NCBI GenBank assembly: GCA_002256115.1 | Contig: NKIK01000026.1 | Span: forward strand, 1 to 64,000 | Reading direction: 5' to 3' | Length of the DNA: 64,000 nucleotides | From: Burkholderiales bacterium PBB3 | Lineage (GTDB): Bacteria > Pseudomonadota > Gammaproteobacteria > Burkholderiales > Burkholderiaceae_C | Shown: positions 8,004 through 18,213 of the stretch, one piece after another | How the letters are laid out: every line of letters starts with the position of its first letter | How positions within the stretch are numbered: position 1 is the first letter of the stretch | Notes under the pieces: model-generated | Told to the model about the DNA's origin: nothing | The model's database searches: none | What the model saw: the letters and a program-made list of their open reading frames with translations, nothing else | Position numbers and translations under genes: made by a program

Positions 8004-9470
8004 CTATTTTTGGTTTCTGATCACCACAAACTGGGCCCAGTCACCCCGCCGAATCATGACGCTCAGGGGCTTTGTCTTGTCAAACTTCGCCAGCACTGCC
8101 TCAAAATCCTTAACGCTTGCGATCTCCACGTTGGCCAAGGTCTGAATGACATCGCCCTCGCGCAAACCCGCTCGCGCCGCAGCATCTGTTGCCGCATCCA
8201 CGCGCACGCCGCTCTTCACTTTCAGTTCTTTGGATTGGGCTTCCGTGAGATCACTGACGGATAAACCAAAGTTTTGACCCACTGAAGAAGAACGTGGCTT
8301 CTCATCCCGACCCGCCGCTTTTACTACGGGCTTGTCGGCATCCATTTCAGCAACGACGATGGTCAGGTCTTTACTGCTACCTCTCCGAAACACGGTCACC
8401 GTGCTTTTGCTACCCGGCTTGATGACACCGACGATACGCGGCAAATCTGCTGATTTCTCAATCGTCTTTCCGTCAAAGCGGGTAATGATGTCGCCAGCCT
8501 CAATCCCTGCTTTTTCTGCGGGCGATCCGGACTCCACCGCGCTCACCAGTGCGCCGGCGGACTTACCTAAACCAATAGATTCGGCCACCTCTTTACTGAC
8601 AGGTCCAATGGATACACCAATTCGGCCCCGTGAGACTTTTCCGGATGCCCGAAGCTGCTCGCTCACGCGCATGGCCTCATCCATGGGGATAGAAAAGGAA
8701 ATGCCCATATAACCGCCAGACCGCGAGTAGATCTGGCTATTGATGCCGATGACTTCACCACGCATGTTGATCAAAGGGCCACCCGAGTTGCCGGGGTTGA
8801 TCGCAACATCGGTCTGGATATAGGGCACGGACTCTCCGGTATCACGTTGGCGCGCGCTAACGATGCCGGCGGTGACCGTGTTTTCCAAGCCAAACGGCGA
8901 GCCGATCGCCAGCACCCATTCACCCACCTTGACGCGATTCACGTCACCCACTTTCACTGCGGGCAAGCCGGTGGCCTCAATCTTCACGACTGCAACATCG
9001 CTGCGTTTGTCTGCACCAATGATCTTGGCTTTGAACTCCCGTTTGTCGGTCAACGTAACGAGTACCTCATCCGCGCCCTCTACCACGTGGGCATTGGTCA
9101 AAATATACCCATCTGCAGTAAGTACGAATCCAGAGCCAACGCCCTTGGGTACCTCCTCTTCATCACCCTGAGGACGGTTGCGTTTTGGTGCTTGCTTGGG
9201 CACATTCGGCACCGGGAATCCAAAGCGCCGCATGAGGTCGAGCATGTCTTCGTCACCAGGCAAGCCCTGGACGTTTCTATTGCTCACTTTCTCCAGCGTT
9301 CGAATATTGACCACGGATGGGCCAACTTGGTCCACCAGTTCAACGAAATCTGGCAACGCACGTGCCTGCGCAAATGCGGATTGCGCGGGCACGAATGCGC
9401 CCGCACACACACCGGCCAAGGCCGTAGCCAACACCCAGGGACCCAAAGGACGCAGTAGTTTTGATGTCAT
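8004..9470 (-). CDS. mucD: Periplasmic HtrA/DegP-type serine protease MucD
   Basis: This is an exported chaperone-protease that degrades misfolded envelope proteins. The 488-residue protein has a signal peptide (residues 1-35, ending SAFAQA). The trypsin-like domain has its triad at His128 (TNAHVV), Asp158 (RSDVAVV) and Ser229 (GNSGGP). Two PDZ domains follow. ATG 9468-9470 is the start: a longer open frame to 9569 would overlap rseB and put 33 non-signal residues ahead of the signal peptide. It closes the rpoE-rseA-rseB-mucD stress operon, the usual place for mucD in beta- and gammaproteobacteria. Confidence 0.95.
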   Translation of the reverse strand: MTSKLLRPLGPWVLATALAGVCAGAFVPAQSAFAQARALPDFVELVDQVGPSVVNIRTLEKVSNRNVQGLPGDEDMLDLMRRFGFPVPNVPKQAPKRNRPQGDEEEVPKGVGSGFVLTADGYILTNAHVVEGADEVLVTLTDKREFKAKIIGADKRSDVAVVKIEATGLPAVKVGDVNRVKVGEWVLAIGSPFGLENTVTAGIVSARQRDTGESVPYIQTDVAINPGNSGGPLINMRGEVIGINSQIYSRSGGYMGISFSIPMDEAMRVSEQLRASGKVSRGRIGVSIGPVSKEVAESIGLGKSAGALVSAVESGSPAEKAGIEAGDIITRFDGKTIEKSADLPRIVGVIKPGSKSTVTVFRRGSSKDLTIVVAEMDADKPVVKAAGRDEKPRSSSVGQNFGLSVSDLTEAQSKELKVKSGVRVDAATDAAARAGLREGDVIQTLANVEIASVKDFEAVLAKFDKTKPLSVMIRRGDWAQFVVIRNQK

Positions 9471-9534
9471 CGTCGTACTTTCAAGTTGAAAAACACAGAG
9501 CTGCCGTGTTGCAAGAAAAAATAAATATGTGGCT

Positions 9535-10542
9535 CTATTTGTTGCGTTCAAGAGCTGCCACAAAAGCACGCAGGGTTGGTGCAGGAACCTCTCCCACAGC
9601 GGTAACCCACCAGTCCGCTAGCCGACGCGTAACGATATGCGTCGCCCCGCCGGTGTCGATGGCACCTTCGCGCTGATGGCTCTGCAAATCGAAGTTCTCG
9701 ACAAACAGTGACAAGGTCGCGAGCCCATCGGTAAATATCCACTGCATCATGGCTGCAGAGGATGCAGGCTGGCCTTCGGTGTTGGTGATCGGTCTGCTAA
9801 AGCAACCCACCTGCCGAAAACCAGCAACAGGCACCATCAACCGCCAGCCCATGGACTGCGGTGTCACCGCGCGCAATGTTGGGCGGCTGACGCTATAACC
9901 TTTGGTGTTTTCCATTTGCTGGACGAGCTGCGCCATTTTGACGGGCGCATCCAATTGCAACTCAGAGAAAGCGGACTGCTCAATCACACGGCCCGTGGCA
10001 TCCAGGGTTTGGAGTTGGATGACCAAGCCCGTGCGCTTCTCGCTCCATACGCGATAGCCATAGCGCCAAGCGTCTTTGGGGGTCAATCCAATACCATCCG
10101 CATCAAAACCCGCCATGCGCTCCGCACCCAAATCTTTGAATTGGTAGTTTTCAGCAATGTTGGCATCTGTGGACTTGAGCAACCCCGGAAAGAGCCCGAG
10201 TGATTCACGGGTCTCGATAACCGCAACTTTGGAGGCCGGATAGAGAGTGACAACTCTATCGTTTCGCCGGTAGGTGGCGCGCGGTACGCCGGTCAATGGC
10301 TCAACCCGCTCGACCTGCTGTGCACCATCACATACATGCCAAATTTTGGCGCTCGCAAAATTGCCACCCGACGAGACAACGAAAGTTCCGGTGTAGGTCC
10401 GTTGCTTGGATGCGTTATGCACCCGCAAAAGCCAACTGTTGAGGGGTGTATCAGCATCTAAGGCAAGGGCGGCAGTTGGACCCAACGCCAGCACCCAAAG
10501 CCCAAGAACAAATCGCCTAAGTTCCCGACGCATCCTGATCAT
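9535..10542 (-). CDS. rseB: RseB/MucB-like periplasmic regulator of sigma-E
   Basis: RseB binds the periplasmic part of RseA and protects it from proteolysis until lipoprotein or LPS stress is sensed. The 335-residue protein starts with a signal peptide (cleavage around ALALDA). Its N-terminal domain is LolA-like (RTYTGTFVVSSGG, then a heart-shaped beta region). The smaller C-terminal domain (QVGCFSRP, LSLFVENF) follows. ATG 10540-10542 overlaps the rseA stop by four bases, indicating translational coupling. Confidence 0.92.
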   Translation of the reverse strand: MIRMRRELRRFVLGLWVLALGPTAALALDADTPLNSWLLRVHNASKQRTYTGTFVVSSGGNFASAKIWHVCDGAQQVERVEPLTGVPRATYRRNDRVVTLYPASKVAVIETRESLGLFPGLLKSTDANIAENYQFKDLGAERMAGFDADGIGLTPKDAWRYGYRVWSEKRTGLVIQLQTLDATGRVIEQSAFSELQLDAPVKMAQLVQQMENTKGYSVSRPTLRAVTPQSMGWRLMVPVAGFRQVGCFSRPITNTEGQPASSAAMMQWIFTDGLATLSLFVENFDLQSHQREGAIDTGGATHIVTRRLADWWVTAVGEVPAPTLRAFVAALERNK

Positions 10543-11150
10543 CGACCTTTTCCGTCGTAGGTCGCGTTACGCAAAAAACCTGACGGCATTTGCAGCGCAG
10601 AGTGCCCGCCCAACTGTTGATGGGCACTTAAGAGTTGGTCCAAACGTGGATCCCTGATCATCCCGTCAGCGGTAACGGCAGTTGCTGCCATGTCGACACG
10701 AACATCCTGCACTTTTTCGGGAGCCGCCGCCATAGGTACGCTCGCCCGCCACGGATTCGGCTCAACGATAAAAACCGCCAGCACGGCCATCGCAAAAGTC
10801 AAAGTCCCACCGGCAACCATACGCCACCGAAACCTATCCGCATTGGCGCTGCTTTGGCGTTGACCATCTACCGGCAGCACAGCCACTTTTTCTGGCATCG
10901 CCGCAAATGGTGCCATAGTCTCTTGCGATAAGCGCGTCTCCAGCTTTGCCAAGAACTGCAGATCATGCGCGCCAGCTGCCAGCTCCTCACTTCGCAAAAT
11001 GTCTCCTACCAGGTGATAGGCATGCCATGCCTCTCGGGCATGGGCATCGTCCAGCAACGCCGCGATAGATGCCTGCTGCGCACTACCCTGCAGCGCTCCA
11101 TCCATCAGTGCGGAGACATGGTCGTCTGGTATTGATAAAGTTTGTGTCAT
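10539..11150 (-). CDS. rseA: Anti-sigma-E factor RseA
   Basis: RseA is an inner-membrane anti-sigma factor that holds RpoE inactive. Its N-terminal cytoplasmic domain shows HVSALMDGAL followed by a helical bundle (AREAWHAYHLVGDILR), the RseA_N pattern. One membrane helix lies at about residues 111-129, with a periplasmic C-terminal part of about 75 residues. I use ATG 11148-11150; a start at 11198 would overlap rpoE by 29 bases and add residues with no family match. It sits 19 bases after rpoE. Release of RpoE would require DegS/RseP-type cleavage; those genes are not in the window. Confidence 0.9.
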   Translation of the reverse strand: MTQTLSIPDDHVSALMDGALQGSAQQASIAALLDDAHAREAWHAYHLVGDILRSEELAAGAHDLQFLAKLETRLSQETMAPFAAMPEKVAVLPVDGQRQSSANADRFRWRMVAGGTLTFAMAVLAVFIVEPNPWRASVPMAAAPEKVQDVRVDMAATAVTADGMIRDPRLDQLLSAHQQLGGHSALQMPSGFLRNATYDGKGR

Positions 11151-11169
11151 GCTGGTTTCGTGAACGGGC

Positions 11170-11784
11170 TCACCACCGTTTCCCCATTTGGTGCTCAAGA
11201 AGTGGCTTTAATTTGGCAGAAATAGATTCCCGTGCTCTGAATATCCGGGAGCGAACCGTGCCGATAGGGCAATCCAATGCCAGCGCAATTTCCTCGTAAC
11301 TCAAGCCTTCAATCTCCCGTAAAGTGACAGCGCGCCGTAAGTCTTCAGACAGTTCGGCCATGGCGCTGTTCACGACAGCCGCAATTTCCTTGGCGGCGAG
11401 GATCGATTCCGGTGTTTCCTCTGAGATTGGTTCACTTTTGCGCCAAGAAGTTTCATCGTCGTCGTCATTCGACATAAAACTTTCCAACACGGTGGGATTT
11501 CGCTTCAGCTCTAGCAAAGCTTTCTTGGCTGTGTTCACCGCAATGCGGTAAAGCCAGGTGTAGAACTGGGACTCCCCCCTGAATTGGGGCAGCGCGCGGT
11601 AGGCCCGTATAAAGGTTTCCTGGGCGATGTCTTCCACCAAATCAACATCGCGCACCATCCGCCCTATCAAACGCTGAATACGGCGCTGGTATTTGAGCAC
11701 CAGCAGACCATAGGCGCGCTGGTCTCCCGCCACGGTGCGGTGCACCAGATCCATATCCGTGTCTTGGGGTGGTAAGGGGTCCAT
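11170..11784 (-). CDS. rpoE: RNA polymerase sigma factor RpoE (AlgU)
   Basis: ECF sigma factor for envelope stress. The protein of about 204 residues has sigma region 2 (DLVEDIAQETFIRAYRAL, then FYTWLYRIAVNTAKK) and region 4 (LREIEGLSYEEIALALDCPIGTVRSRIFRAR). Spacing matches RpoE/AlgU closely. The ATG at 11782-11784 shares one base with the stop of the upstream membrane-protein gene (TGATG), favouring this start over the preceding GTG. It heads rpoE-rseA-rseB-mucD. Confidence 0.95.
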   Translation of the reverse strand: MDPLPPQDTDMDLVHRTVAGDQRAYGLLVLKYQRRIQRLIGRMVRDVDLVEDIAQETFIRAYRALPQFRGESQFYTWLYRIAVNTAKKALLELKRNPTVLESFMSNDDDDETSWRKSEPISEETPESILAAKEIAAVVNSAMAELSEDLRRAVTLREIEGLSYEEIALALDCPIGTVRSRIFRARESISAKLKPLLEHQMGKRW

Positions 11785-12257
11785 CACGGTGTGGCGGTGC
11801 GAGAGGCCGCCACCACGCCGCGGGCGCGATGGACTTGCTCAGGAGACGTGGCATGAACCACGGCACGACGCAATGCCAGCCACTGGAGAGCTTGCGCAGA
11901 GCGCTGCAGCCACAACCAGACCGGCGGGCCACTGGGGTGGTGCAGAGAAACGAGCATCAGGGTTTGAAAATCAAGATGCTGCTGCAGCGTACAAGCACTG
12001 ACTGCAAAGCCCGACCACTGCCATTGCGCTCCATCCCAATGCAAATGGACCTTAACCGACCGCTGTGCCCAGCCCCAAGCCAGGCCCACCGCGGCCAAGA
12101 GACTGGCTCCCACCGTTACGGTTCTCCAGGTCAGCGTAGGGCTTGAAAGTGCGAACCAAGACACCTGGAGCACGGCAAGCATGCCGACCAACCCCAAAAG
12201 CCGTCGCGGCCAGAGCGAGCCATCCACCAAAAACCGGACCTCAGGGGGATGGTGCAT
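11784..12257 (-). CDS. Small membrane protein upstream of rpoE, unknown function
   Basis: A 157-residue protein with two hydrophobic segments close to the N-terminus (about residues 19-37 and 46-66), then a soluble Trp- and His-rich part (VKVHLHWDGAQWQWSG). The layout of two helices followed by a beta-rich tail recalls YgfX/CptA proteins, but similarity is too weak to assign. It lies 27 bases downstream of fabF and overlaps the rpoE start by one base, so it is probably co-transcribed with the stress operon and may tune RpoE expression. That is inference from position only. Confidence 0.6.
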   Translation of the reverse strand: MHHPPEVRFLVDGSLWPRRLLGLVGMLAVLQVSWFALSSPTLTWRTVTVGASLLAAVGLAWGWAQRSVKVHLHWDGAQWQWSGFAVSACTLQQHLDFQTLMLVSLHHPSGPPVWLWLQRSAQALQWLALRRAVVHATSPEQVHRARGVVAASRTATP

Positions 12258-12284
12258 GCGCTAGTGAACCAGGGATCTCACGCT

Positions 12285-13529
12285 TTAAATGCGTTTGAAG
12301 ACCAGGGTTCCGTTGGTGCCGCCAAAACCAAAATTATTTTTAACCGCCACGTCAATCTTCAAATCCCGCGCCGTGTTGGCGCAGTAGTCCAGATCGCACT
12401 CGGGATCCTGATTAAAGATGTTGATGGTCGGTGGGCTCTTTTGGTGGTGAATGGCAAGGACCGTGAACACCGACTCAATACCCCCGGCTCCGCCCAACAA
12501 ATGTCCGGTCATGGACTTAGTGGAATTCACCACCGTTTTGTAAGCGTGCTCGCCCAGTGCCGCCTTAATGGCATTGGACTCGTTGATATCCCCCAAGGGA
12601 GTCGACGTGCCGTGCGCGTTCAGGTAGTCCACTTGGTCCGGGTGGACCCCGGCATTGCGCATCGCGCTCACCATGGCGCGGCGCGGGCCATCCATATTAG
12701 GTGCCGTCATGTGCCCCGCATCGGCACTCATGCCAAAACCCGCCAACTCAGCATAAATCTTGGCGCCACGCGCCTTGGCGTGTTCGTATTCTTCCAACAC
12801 CATGACCCCGCCGCCCTCACCCAGCACAAAGCCATCACGGTCTTTGTCCCAGGGGCGCGAAGCCGTAGTAGGGTCGTCGTTTCGGGTACTCATGGCGCGC
12901 ATGGCGGCAAAACCGCCAATACCCAGCGGGGATACCGTAGCCTCGGAGCCACCGGCGATCATCACGTCAGCATCACCGTATTCAATCATGCGACCTGCTT
13001 CACCGATGCAATGCAAGCCCGTGGTGCACGCCGTAACGATGGCGATGTTCGGGCCTTTGAAACCATACCGGATCGATACATGGCCCGCCGTCATATTGAT
13101 GATGGAAGCAGGGACAAAAAACGGGGAAATGCGGCGCGGACCACGGTTTGTATATTCGGTGTGGGTGGCTTCAATCATCGGCAAACCGCCAATGCCCGAC
13201 CCGATCACGCAACCAATACGGACGGCTTCATCGTCGCTCAGCGCATCGCCGGTTTTCAAACCGGAGTCGGCGACCGCTTGGGCTGCTGCAGCGATGCCGT
13301 AGTGGATAAAAGTGTCCATCCCACGCGCTTCTTTGGCGGTGATGTAGCTTTCCAAATTGAAATCACGTACTTCGCCAGCAATCTGGCAAGCAAATGCTGA
13401 CGCATCAAACTTGGTGATGCGCCCGATGCCGGAGCGTCCGGCAATGAGATTGGACCAAGCCTCTGGGGCTGTATTTCCAACCGGGCTGACAACGCCCAAA
13501 CCAGTAACGACAACGCGACGACGGGACAT
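12285..13529 (-). CDS. fabF: 3-oxoacyl-ACP synthase II (beta-ketoacyl synthase)
   Basis: FabF elongates acyl-ACP by decarboxylative condensation with malonyl-ACP. The 414-residue protein starts [12 protein letters not shown]. It has the nucleophile in [10 protein letters not shown] and the two catalytic histidines in [10 protein letters not shown] and [11 protein letters not shown], and ends in [13 protein letters not shown]. The start is ATG 13527-13529; an upstream frame to 13604 would run through the terminator hairpin. It is downstream of acpP but separated by that terminator, so its transcription may be partly independent. Confidence 0.97.
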   Translation of the reverse strand: MSRRRVVVTGLGVVSPVGNTAPEAWSNLIAGRSGIGRITKFDASAFACQIAGEVRDFNLESYITAKEARGMDTFIHYGIAAAAQAVADSGLKTGDALSDDEAVRIGCVIGSGIGGLPMIEATHTEYTNRGPRRISPFFVPASIINMTAGHVSIRYGFKGPNIAIVTACTTGLHCIGEAGRMIEYGDADVMIAGGSEATVSPLGIGGFAAMRAMSTRNDDPTTASRPWDKDRDGFVLGEGGGVMVLEEYEHAKARGAKIYAELAGFGMSADAGHMTAPNMDGPRRAMVSAMRNAGVHPDQVDYLNAHGTSTPLGDINESNAIKAALGEHAYKTVVNSTKSMTGHLLGGAGGIESVFTVLAIHHQKSPPTINIFNQDPECDLDYCANTARDLKIDVAVKNNFGFGGTNGTLVFKRI

Positions 13530-13551
13530 AGAAATCAAGTTCCAGCGGTTT

Positions 13552-13580
13552 GTGAAACAAAACACCGCCCAGGGCGGTGC
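13552..13580 (-). terminator. Terminator between acpP and fabF
   Basis: Minus strand: CACCGCCC, TG, GGGCGGTG, then TTTTGTTT. It is a strong seven- to eight-base GC stem with a T-rich tail, placed after acpP and only about 25 bases ahead of the fabF start. It likely sets a high acpP to fabF transcript ratio. Confidence 0.75.
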
Positions 13581-13656
13581 CATTGGGGCAGGCGGCGCGT
13601 GCAAAAACGCTGCAGCCTGCCATCACGCGAGGTGCATGGCGCACCTCCAGCGGGCA

Positions 13657-13932
<276 letters not shown>

Positions 13933-14032
13933 TTACCCGCCCTAGAGTCGTTGCTCTAACCGGGCGGCCGAACGGACAAATCGGCCTATCTAATCAGTTG
14001 GGGACAGAGCTAAAGATCTGTCCCACAAAGTA

Positions 14033-14779
14033 TCACATATACATTCCGCCGTTGACGTGCAGTTCCTGCCCCGTCACATAACCCGCCAAAGGCGAGGCCA
14101 GGTAGGCCACGGCATGGGCGATGTCGGCGGGCTTCCCAAGGTGGCCCAGGGGGATCTGACCCAAAAGCGCCTTTTGCTGATCTTCACCCAGGCCTGCAGT
14201 CATATCGGTCTCGATGAAACCGGGAGCGACACAATTCACCGTGATATTGCGCGAACCCAGTTCACGAGCCAGCGCCCGGGTCATGCCCGCCACACCGGCC
14301 TTGGCGGCCGCGTAATTGGCCTGGCCAGGGTTGCCCGAGGCTCCCACCACCGAGGTAATGCTGATGATGCGGCCATAGCGCTGCTTCATCATGGTCTTCA
14401 TGACAGCCCGGCTCATACGGAACACACCCTTGAGGTTGGTATCCATGACAGCGTCCCAATCGGCATCTTTCATGCGCATGGCCAAGGTGTCGCGGGTGAT
14501 GCCGGCGTTGTTAACCAGCACCTGGACGCCACCAAACTCTTTAACAATGGCATCTACCAAGGCTTCAGATGCTGCGCCGTCGGTCACATCCAGCGTGCGA
14601 CCCACGCAGCCTTCAAATTCGGCTAAAGCGGTCGAAATGCCAGCCGCACCAGCGTCTGTAGTGGCCGTACCAATCACCTTCAAGCCCTTGCGGGCCAATT
14701 CCAGGGCAATGGCTGCGCCAATGCCGCGCGATGCGCCAGTCACTAAAGCGATCTGGCCTTCAAATTTCACATGGTTCAT
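14033..14779 (-). CDS. fabG: 3-oxoacyl-ACP reductase
   Basis: NADPH-dependent short-chain dehydrogenase that reduces beta-ketoacyl-ACP. The 248-residue protein has the cofactor motif TGASRGIG at residues 14-21, the NNAG motif at 90-93, and the Ser143, Tyr156, Lys160 triad. It ends GQELHVNGGMYM as expected. ATG overlaps the fabD stop by four bases. The 137-base gap to acpP holds two inverted repeats (CCGCCC/GGGCGG near 13935-13965 and GGGACAGA/TCTGTCCC near 14001-14025), neither with a clear U-tract. Confidence 0.97.
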   Translation of the reverse strand: MNHVKFEGQIALVTGASRGIGAAIALELARKGLKVIGTATTDAGAAGISTALAEFEGCVGRTLDVTDGAASEALVDAIVKEFGGVQVLVNNAGITRDTLAMRMKDADWDAVMDTNLKGVFRMSRAVMKTMMKQRYGRIISITSVVGASGNPGQANYAAAKAGVAGMTRALARELGSRNITVNCVAPGFIETDMTAGLGEDQQKALLGQIPLGHLGKPADIAHAVAYLASPLAGYVTGQELHVNGGMYM

Positions 14780-15732
14780 ACCAACTGTCCTTGAACATCT
14801 TGCAGGCTGGCCGGGTCATACAGCGCCAACCCAGTCAACTCGGAATCGATCCGTTTGGTCAATCCAGCCAATACTTTACCGGGACCGCACTCTACCAAAT
14901 GTGACACACCGCGCGCCTTGATGGCCTGCACACACTCCACCCAGCGTACCGGGCCAAAGGCTTGGCGGTACAGCGCATCACGCAATTTGTCGGAATCCGT
15001 TTCTACGGCCACATCAATATTGTTGACCAACGCGACTTGCAGAGGCGCAAAGTCGATGGACTCCAGGCGTTCTTTCAACTTCTCAGCCGCCGGGCGCATC
15101 AGGCTGGAATGGAACGGCGCAGAAACCGGCAGCGGCAAAGCGCGTTTGGCGCCTGCTGCCTTCAGGGCTTCACAGGCTTTCTCTACAGCGGCCTTGCTAC
15201 CGGCAATCACCGTCTGGGCCGGGTCATTGAAGTTAACCGCCTCCACGATTTCGCCAGAATCCGACGCGAAGCTTTGACTCACTTCCAGACAACCCGCAAT
15301 CACCTTGGTAGCGTCCATCCCCAAGATGGCCGCCATCGCGCCGGTCCCAACGGGTACCGCATCTTGCATGGCCTGAGCGCGCAGGCGCACCAGCGGCACG
15401 GCTTGGCTCAGCGTCAAAGCGCCCGCAGCTACCAAGGCAGCGTATTCCCCAAGCGAATGACCCGCAACAACAGAAGGCGCTACGCCAGTTTCTGACATCC
15501 ACACGCGGTAAGCGGCAATGCCCGCCACCAACATCACCGGCTGGGTATTGGTGGTGAGTGACAAAGTTTCTTTGGGGCCCGTGCGAATCAAAGCGCCCAG
15601 ATCTTCGCCTAATGCGTCAGAAGCTTCTATCAGGGTCTGTGCAACAACCGGGTGATCGCCCCAGGCATCGAGCATGCCCACGGACTGCGAACCTTGGCCC
15701 GGAAAGACAAATGCAAATGGTTTCATGGTCAT
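14776..15732 (-). CDS. fabD: Malonyl-CoA:ACP transacylase
   Basis: FabD moves malonate from CoA to ACP. The 318-residue protein has the FPGQGSQ motif at residues 10-16, the nucleophile Ser93 in GHSLGEYAAL, and the catalytic His in APFHSSLM. ATG 15730-15732 is used; Met3 is a possible alternative. It lies between fabH and fabG; the 46-base gap to fabH carries a copy of the GCGGGAGCAGCTAT repeat. Confidence 0.97.
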   Translation of the reverse strand: MTMKPFAFVFPGQGSQSVGMLDAWGDHPVVAQTLIEASDALGEDLGALIRTGPKETLSLTTNTQPVMLVAGIAAYRVWMSETGVAPSVVAGHSLGEYAALVAAGALTLSQAVPLVRLRAQAMQDAVPVGTGAMAAILGMDATKVIAGCLEVSQSFASDSGEIVEAVNFNDPAQTVIAGSKAAVEKACEALKAAGAKRALPLPVSAPFHSSLMRPAAEKLKERLESIDFAPLQVALVNNIDVAVETDSDKLRDALYRQAFGPVRWVECVQAIKARGVSHLVECGPGKVLAGLTKRIDSELTGLALYDPASLQDVQGQLV

Positions 15733-15753
15733 TTTTAATGAAAAGTGGCTGGG

Positions 15754-15787
15754 GCCCGCACAAATAGTGCGGGAGCAGCTATAAATT
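15754..15787 (+). repeat. GCGGGAGCAGCTAT-type repeat, copy b (fabH stop)
   Basis: Reads CCCGCAC-AAATA-GTGCGGG, a seven-base hairpin, followed by AGCAGCTATAAATT. It supplies the fabH stop codon: the CTA at 15779-15781 is TAG on the minus strand. Confidence 0.65.
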
Positions 15788-16756
15788 CAGGAGCACCGCA
15801 CCCCAGGTGAAACCGCCGCCCACGCCTTCCAGCATGAGGGTGTCACCGGGTTTGACCTTGCCCTGGCGCACCGCAGTGTCCAGTGCCAGCGGAATGGAGG
15901 CCGCGGAGGTGTTGCCGTGCTGATCAACGGTCACGACTACCTTGTCCATCGACAATTTGAGCTTGCGTGCCGTGCTTTGCATGATGCGAATGTTGGCTTG
16001 GTGCGGAATCAGCCAGTCAATGCCCGCTTCAGTCAGATTGGCTTTCGCCAGAGTTGCGCGCGCGGCCTCTTCCAACACGCCCACGGCCAGCTTGAACACC
16101 GCCTGGCCATCCATCTTTAATAGAGGGTCGCCCAGAATGTGGCCATTGGACACGTGCCCGGGCACACACAAGATACCCACGTGTTTGCCATCGGCATGCA
16201 GATCGCTGGCCAAAATGCCGGGCGTGCCCGAGGCTTCCAGCACCACAGCCCCCGCACCATCGCCAAACAGCACGCAGGTCGTACGGTCCTTGAAGTCCAG
16301 AATGCGAGAGAAAACTTCGGCACCCACGACCAATGCACGCTTGGATGATCCTGTGCGGATCATCGCGTCCGCCACCGTCAGTGCGTAGACAAAACCGCTG
16401 CACACAGCCTGTACGTCAAAGGCCGCGCCGCCGTTGGCACCCAGCTTGTTTTGCAAAATGCAGGCGGTCGAAGGAAAAACCATGTCGGGTGTCGACGTGG
16501 CCACAATAATCAAATCAATGTCTTGGGGCGTAAGTCCAGCGGCTTGCAAGGCGCTTTTGCAGGCCTCCAGCGCCAGGTCGCTGCTGAAAACGCCGTCGTC
16601 GACGAAGTGGCGGGCCCGAATGCCGGTGCGCTCCACAATCCACTCGTCAGAGGTTTCAACGCCTTGGAGTGCCAGCTGGGCAGCCAATTCGGCGTTAGTT
16701 AAGCGCCGGGGAGGCAGAAAACTGCCGGTGCCGGTAATGCGCGAATATCGGTTCAT
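15779..16756 (-). CDS. fabH: 3-oxoacyl-ACP synthase III
   Basis: FabH starts fatty acid synthesis by condensing acetyl-CoA with malonyl-ACP. The 325-residue protein has Cys119 (AVCSGF), the catalytic His in IPHQANIRI and Asn in [10 protein letters not shown]. It ends [13 protein letters not shown]. The start ATG 16754-16756 gives [15 protein letters not shown]; an open frame to 16828 would overlap plsX. The stop codon is supplied by a repeat copy, so the natural C-terminus may have been slightly altered. Confidence 0.97.
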   Translation of the reverse strand: MNRYSRITGTGSFLPPRRLTNAELAAQLALQGVETSDEWIVERTGIRARHFVDDGVFSSDLALEACKSALQAAGLTPQDIDLIIVATSTPDMVFPSTACILQNKLGANGGAAFDVQAVCSGFVYALTVADAMIRTGSSKRALVVGAEVFSRILDFKDRTTCVLFGDGAGAVVLEASGTPGILASDLHADGKHVGILCVPGHVSNGHILGDPLLKMDGQAVFKLAVGVLEEAARATLAKANLTEAGIDWLIPHQANIRIMQSTARKLKLSMDKVVVTVDQHGNTSAASIPLALDTAVRQGKVKPGDTLMLEGVGGGFTWGAVLLNL

Positions 16757-16781
16757 GGGATGGGTAAGACACCCACGCAGG

Positions 16782-17807
16782 TCAGACGACTGGCTCGGCA
16801 GGCACCAACAAAGGTGCTGCATGCGCAATACGGACCCGCACGCGGTCTAGTAAATTGAATCTGGCCGCATCATACGCCCGGTCCAAAGCGTTGTGAAACG
16901 CGAAGACATCAGCCGAGCCATGGCTCTTGAACACAAGCCCCCGTAGACCCAACAAAGCTGCACCGTTGTAACGGCGGTGGTCAACGCGATTTTTAAGAGC
17001 AGTTAAAACAGAATAGGCACCGATAGCTGCCATTTTCGTAAAAATATTGCGTGAGAACTCAGCCTTCAAAAATCCGCCAATCATCGATGCCAAGCCTTCG
17101 CTGGTCTTGAGCGCAACATTCCCGACAAAACCGTCACACACCACGATGTCGGCGACGCCCTTAAAAATATCATTGCCTTCCACATTGCCAACAAAGTTCA
17201 AATCGCCAGATTTAGCAGCTGATCGCAACAATTCGCCGGCTTTTTTGATGACTTCGTTACCTTTGATGACTTCCTCGCCAATATTGAGCAGACCCACCGA
17301 TGGGGTTTCAATATTTTTGAGCACCGACACCAAGGCCGATCCCATCACCGCGAACTGCAGCAAGTGTTCGGCGGTGCAATCCACATTGGCACCCAAATCG
17401 AGCACCGTCGTGGCGCCACCGGTGGCATTGGGGATTTGCCCGGCAATCGCCGGGCGCTCGATCCCGTCCAGAGTCTTCAACACATAGCGGGAGATCGCCA
17501 TCAAAGCACCCGTATTGCCGGCGGAGACAGCCGCCTGGGCTTTGCCTTCTTTGACTTGTTCGATAGCGACCCGCATGGACGAGTCTTTTTTTCGGCGCAG
17601 GGCAATTTCCAGCGGATCGTCCATGGTCACCACTTCGGTGGCCGTAACGATGGTGGCGCGCGGATGGGAGAAGGAGCCGATCTGGTCAGCCAAACCCACC
17701 AGGATCAGGGACGCATCGCTTTGCTGGTCCAGGAACTGACGGCAGGCCGCCAACGTAACCTTGGGACCGTGGTCACCCCCCATGCAGTCGACAGAAATTG
17801 TGATCAA
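16782..17807 (-). CDS. plsX: Phosphate acyltransferase PlsX
   Basis: PlsX converts acyl-ACP to acyl-phosphate, feeding phospholipid synthesis. The 341-residue protein begins [14 protein letters not shown] and contains the conserved [18 protein letters not shown] and [11 protein letters not shown] segments. The start appears to be TTG at 17805-17807, because no ATG precedes the conserved N-terminus. It is 25 bases upstream of fabH, in the rpmF-plsX-fabHDG order. Confidence 0.95.
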   Translation of the reverse strand: MITISVDCMGGDHGPKVTLAACRQFLDQQSDASLILVGLADQIGSFSHPRATIVTATEVVTMDDPLEIALRRKKDSSMRVAIEQVKEGKAQAAVSAGNTGALMAISRYVLKTLDGIERPAIAGQIPNATGGATTVLDLGANVDCTAEHLLQFAVMGSALVSVLKNIETPSVGLLNIGEEVIKGNEVIKKAGELLRSAAKSGDLNFVGNVEGNDIFKGVADIVVCDGFVGNVALKTSEGLASMIGGFLKAEFSRNIFTKMAAIGAYSVLTALKNRVDHRRYNGAALLGLRGLVFKSHGSADVFAFHNALDRAYDAARFNLLDRVRVRIAHAAPLLVPAEPVV

Positions 17808-17839
17808 GACGCTAGCACCCCAAAAATACGAAACCTGAA

Positions 17840-17883
17840 AGCAAAAAGCCCGACGCTACAGAGACTGCAGCTTCGGGCTTGGC
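17840..17883 (-). terminator. Terminator-like hairpin between rpmF and plsX
   Basis: Minus strand: AAGCCCGAAGC, a 15-base loop region, GCGTCGGGCTT, then TTTGC. It lies after rpmF and about 35 bases before plsX, and would let the abundant rpmF transcript end before the lipid genes. Confidence 0.65.
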
Positions 17884-17921
17884 ACGAACCGACGCAGCTC
17901 CCTTTCAGGAACCGCAGGGGC

Positions 17922-18104
17922 TCAGGCTTCGGATTTGGTCTTCAAAACCTTGCGACCACGGTAAAAGCCGGTAGGGCTGATGTGGTGACGCAGGTGGGTT
18001 TCGCCGGTGGTGGACTCAACCGCAATGCCTGGCACGACCAGAGCATTGTGCGAACGGTGCATACCGCGCTTGGAAGGAGATTTCTTGTTTTGTTGAACTG
18101 CCAT
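17922..18104 (-). CDS. rpmF: 50S ribosomal protein L32
   Basis: A 60-residue basic ribosomal protein starting [19 protein letters not shown] and ending [12 protein letters not shown], the L32 pattern. The zinc-binding cysteines present in some L32 proteins are absent (the C- form). ATG 18102-18104 is preceded by a purine-rich GGAGCC site. It sits in the classical yceD-rpmF-plsX-fab arrangement. Confidence 0.97.
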   Translation of the reverse strand: MAVQQNKKSPSKRGMHRSHNALVVPGIAVESTTGETHLRHHISPTGFYRGRKVLKTKSEA

Positions 18105-18213
18105 GATCGGCTCCTGGGCAAGGGTGCTGCACAGCTTGGCAACACGTAAAGGTTAGTAAAAGCGCAGCAAGATTTGCACGCGAAGCCTCAGATTATAGCC
18201 CAAACCCCGCGCA

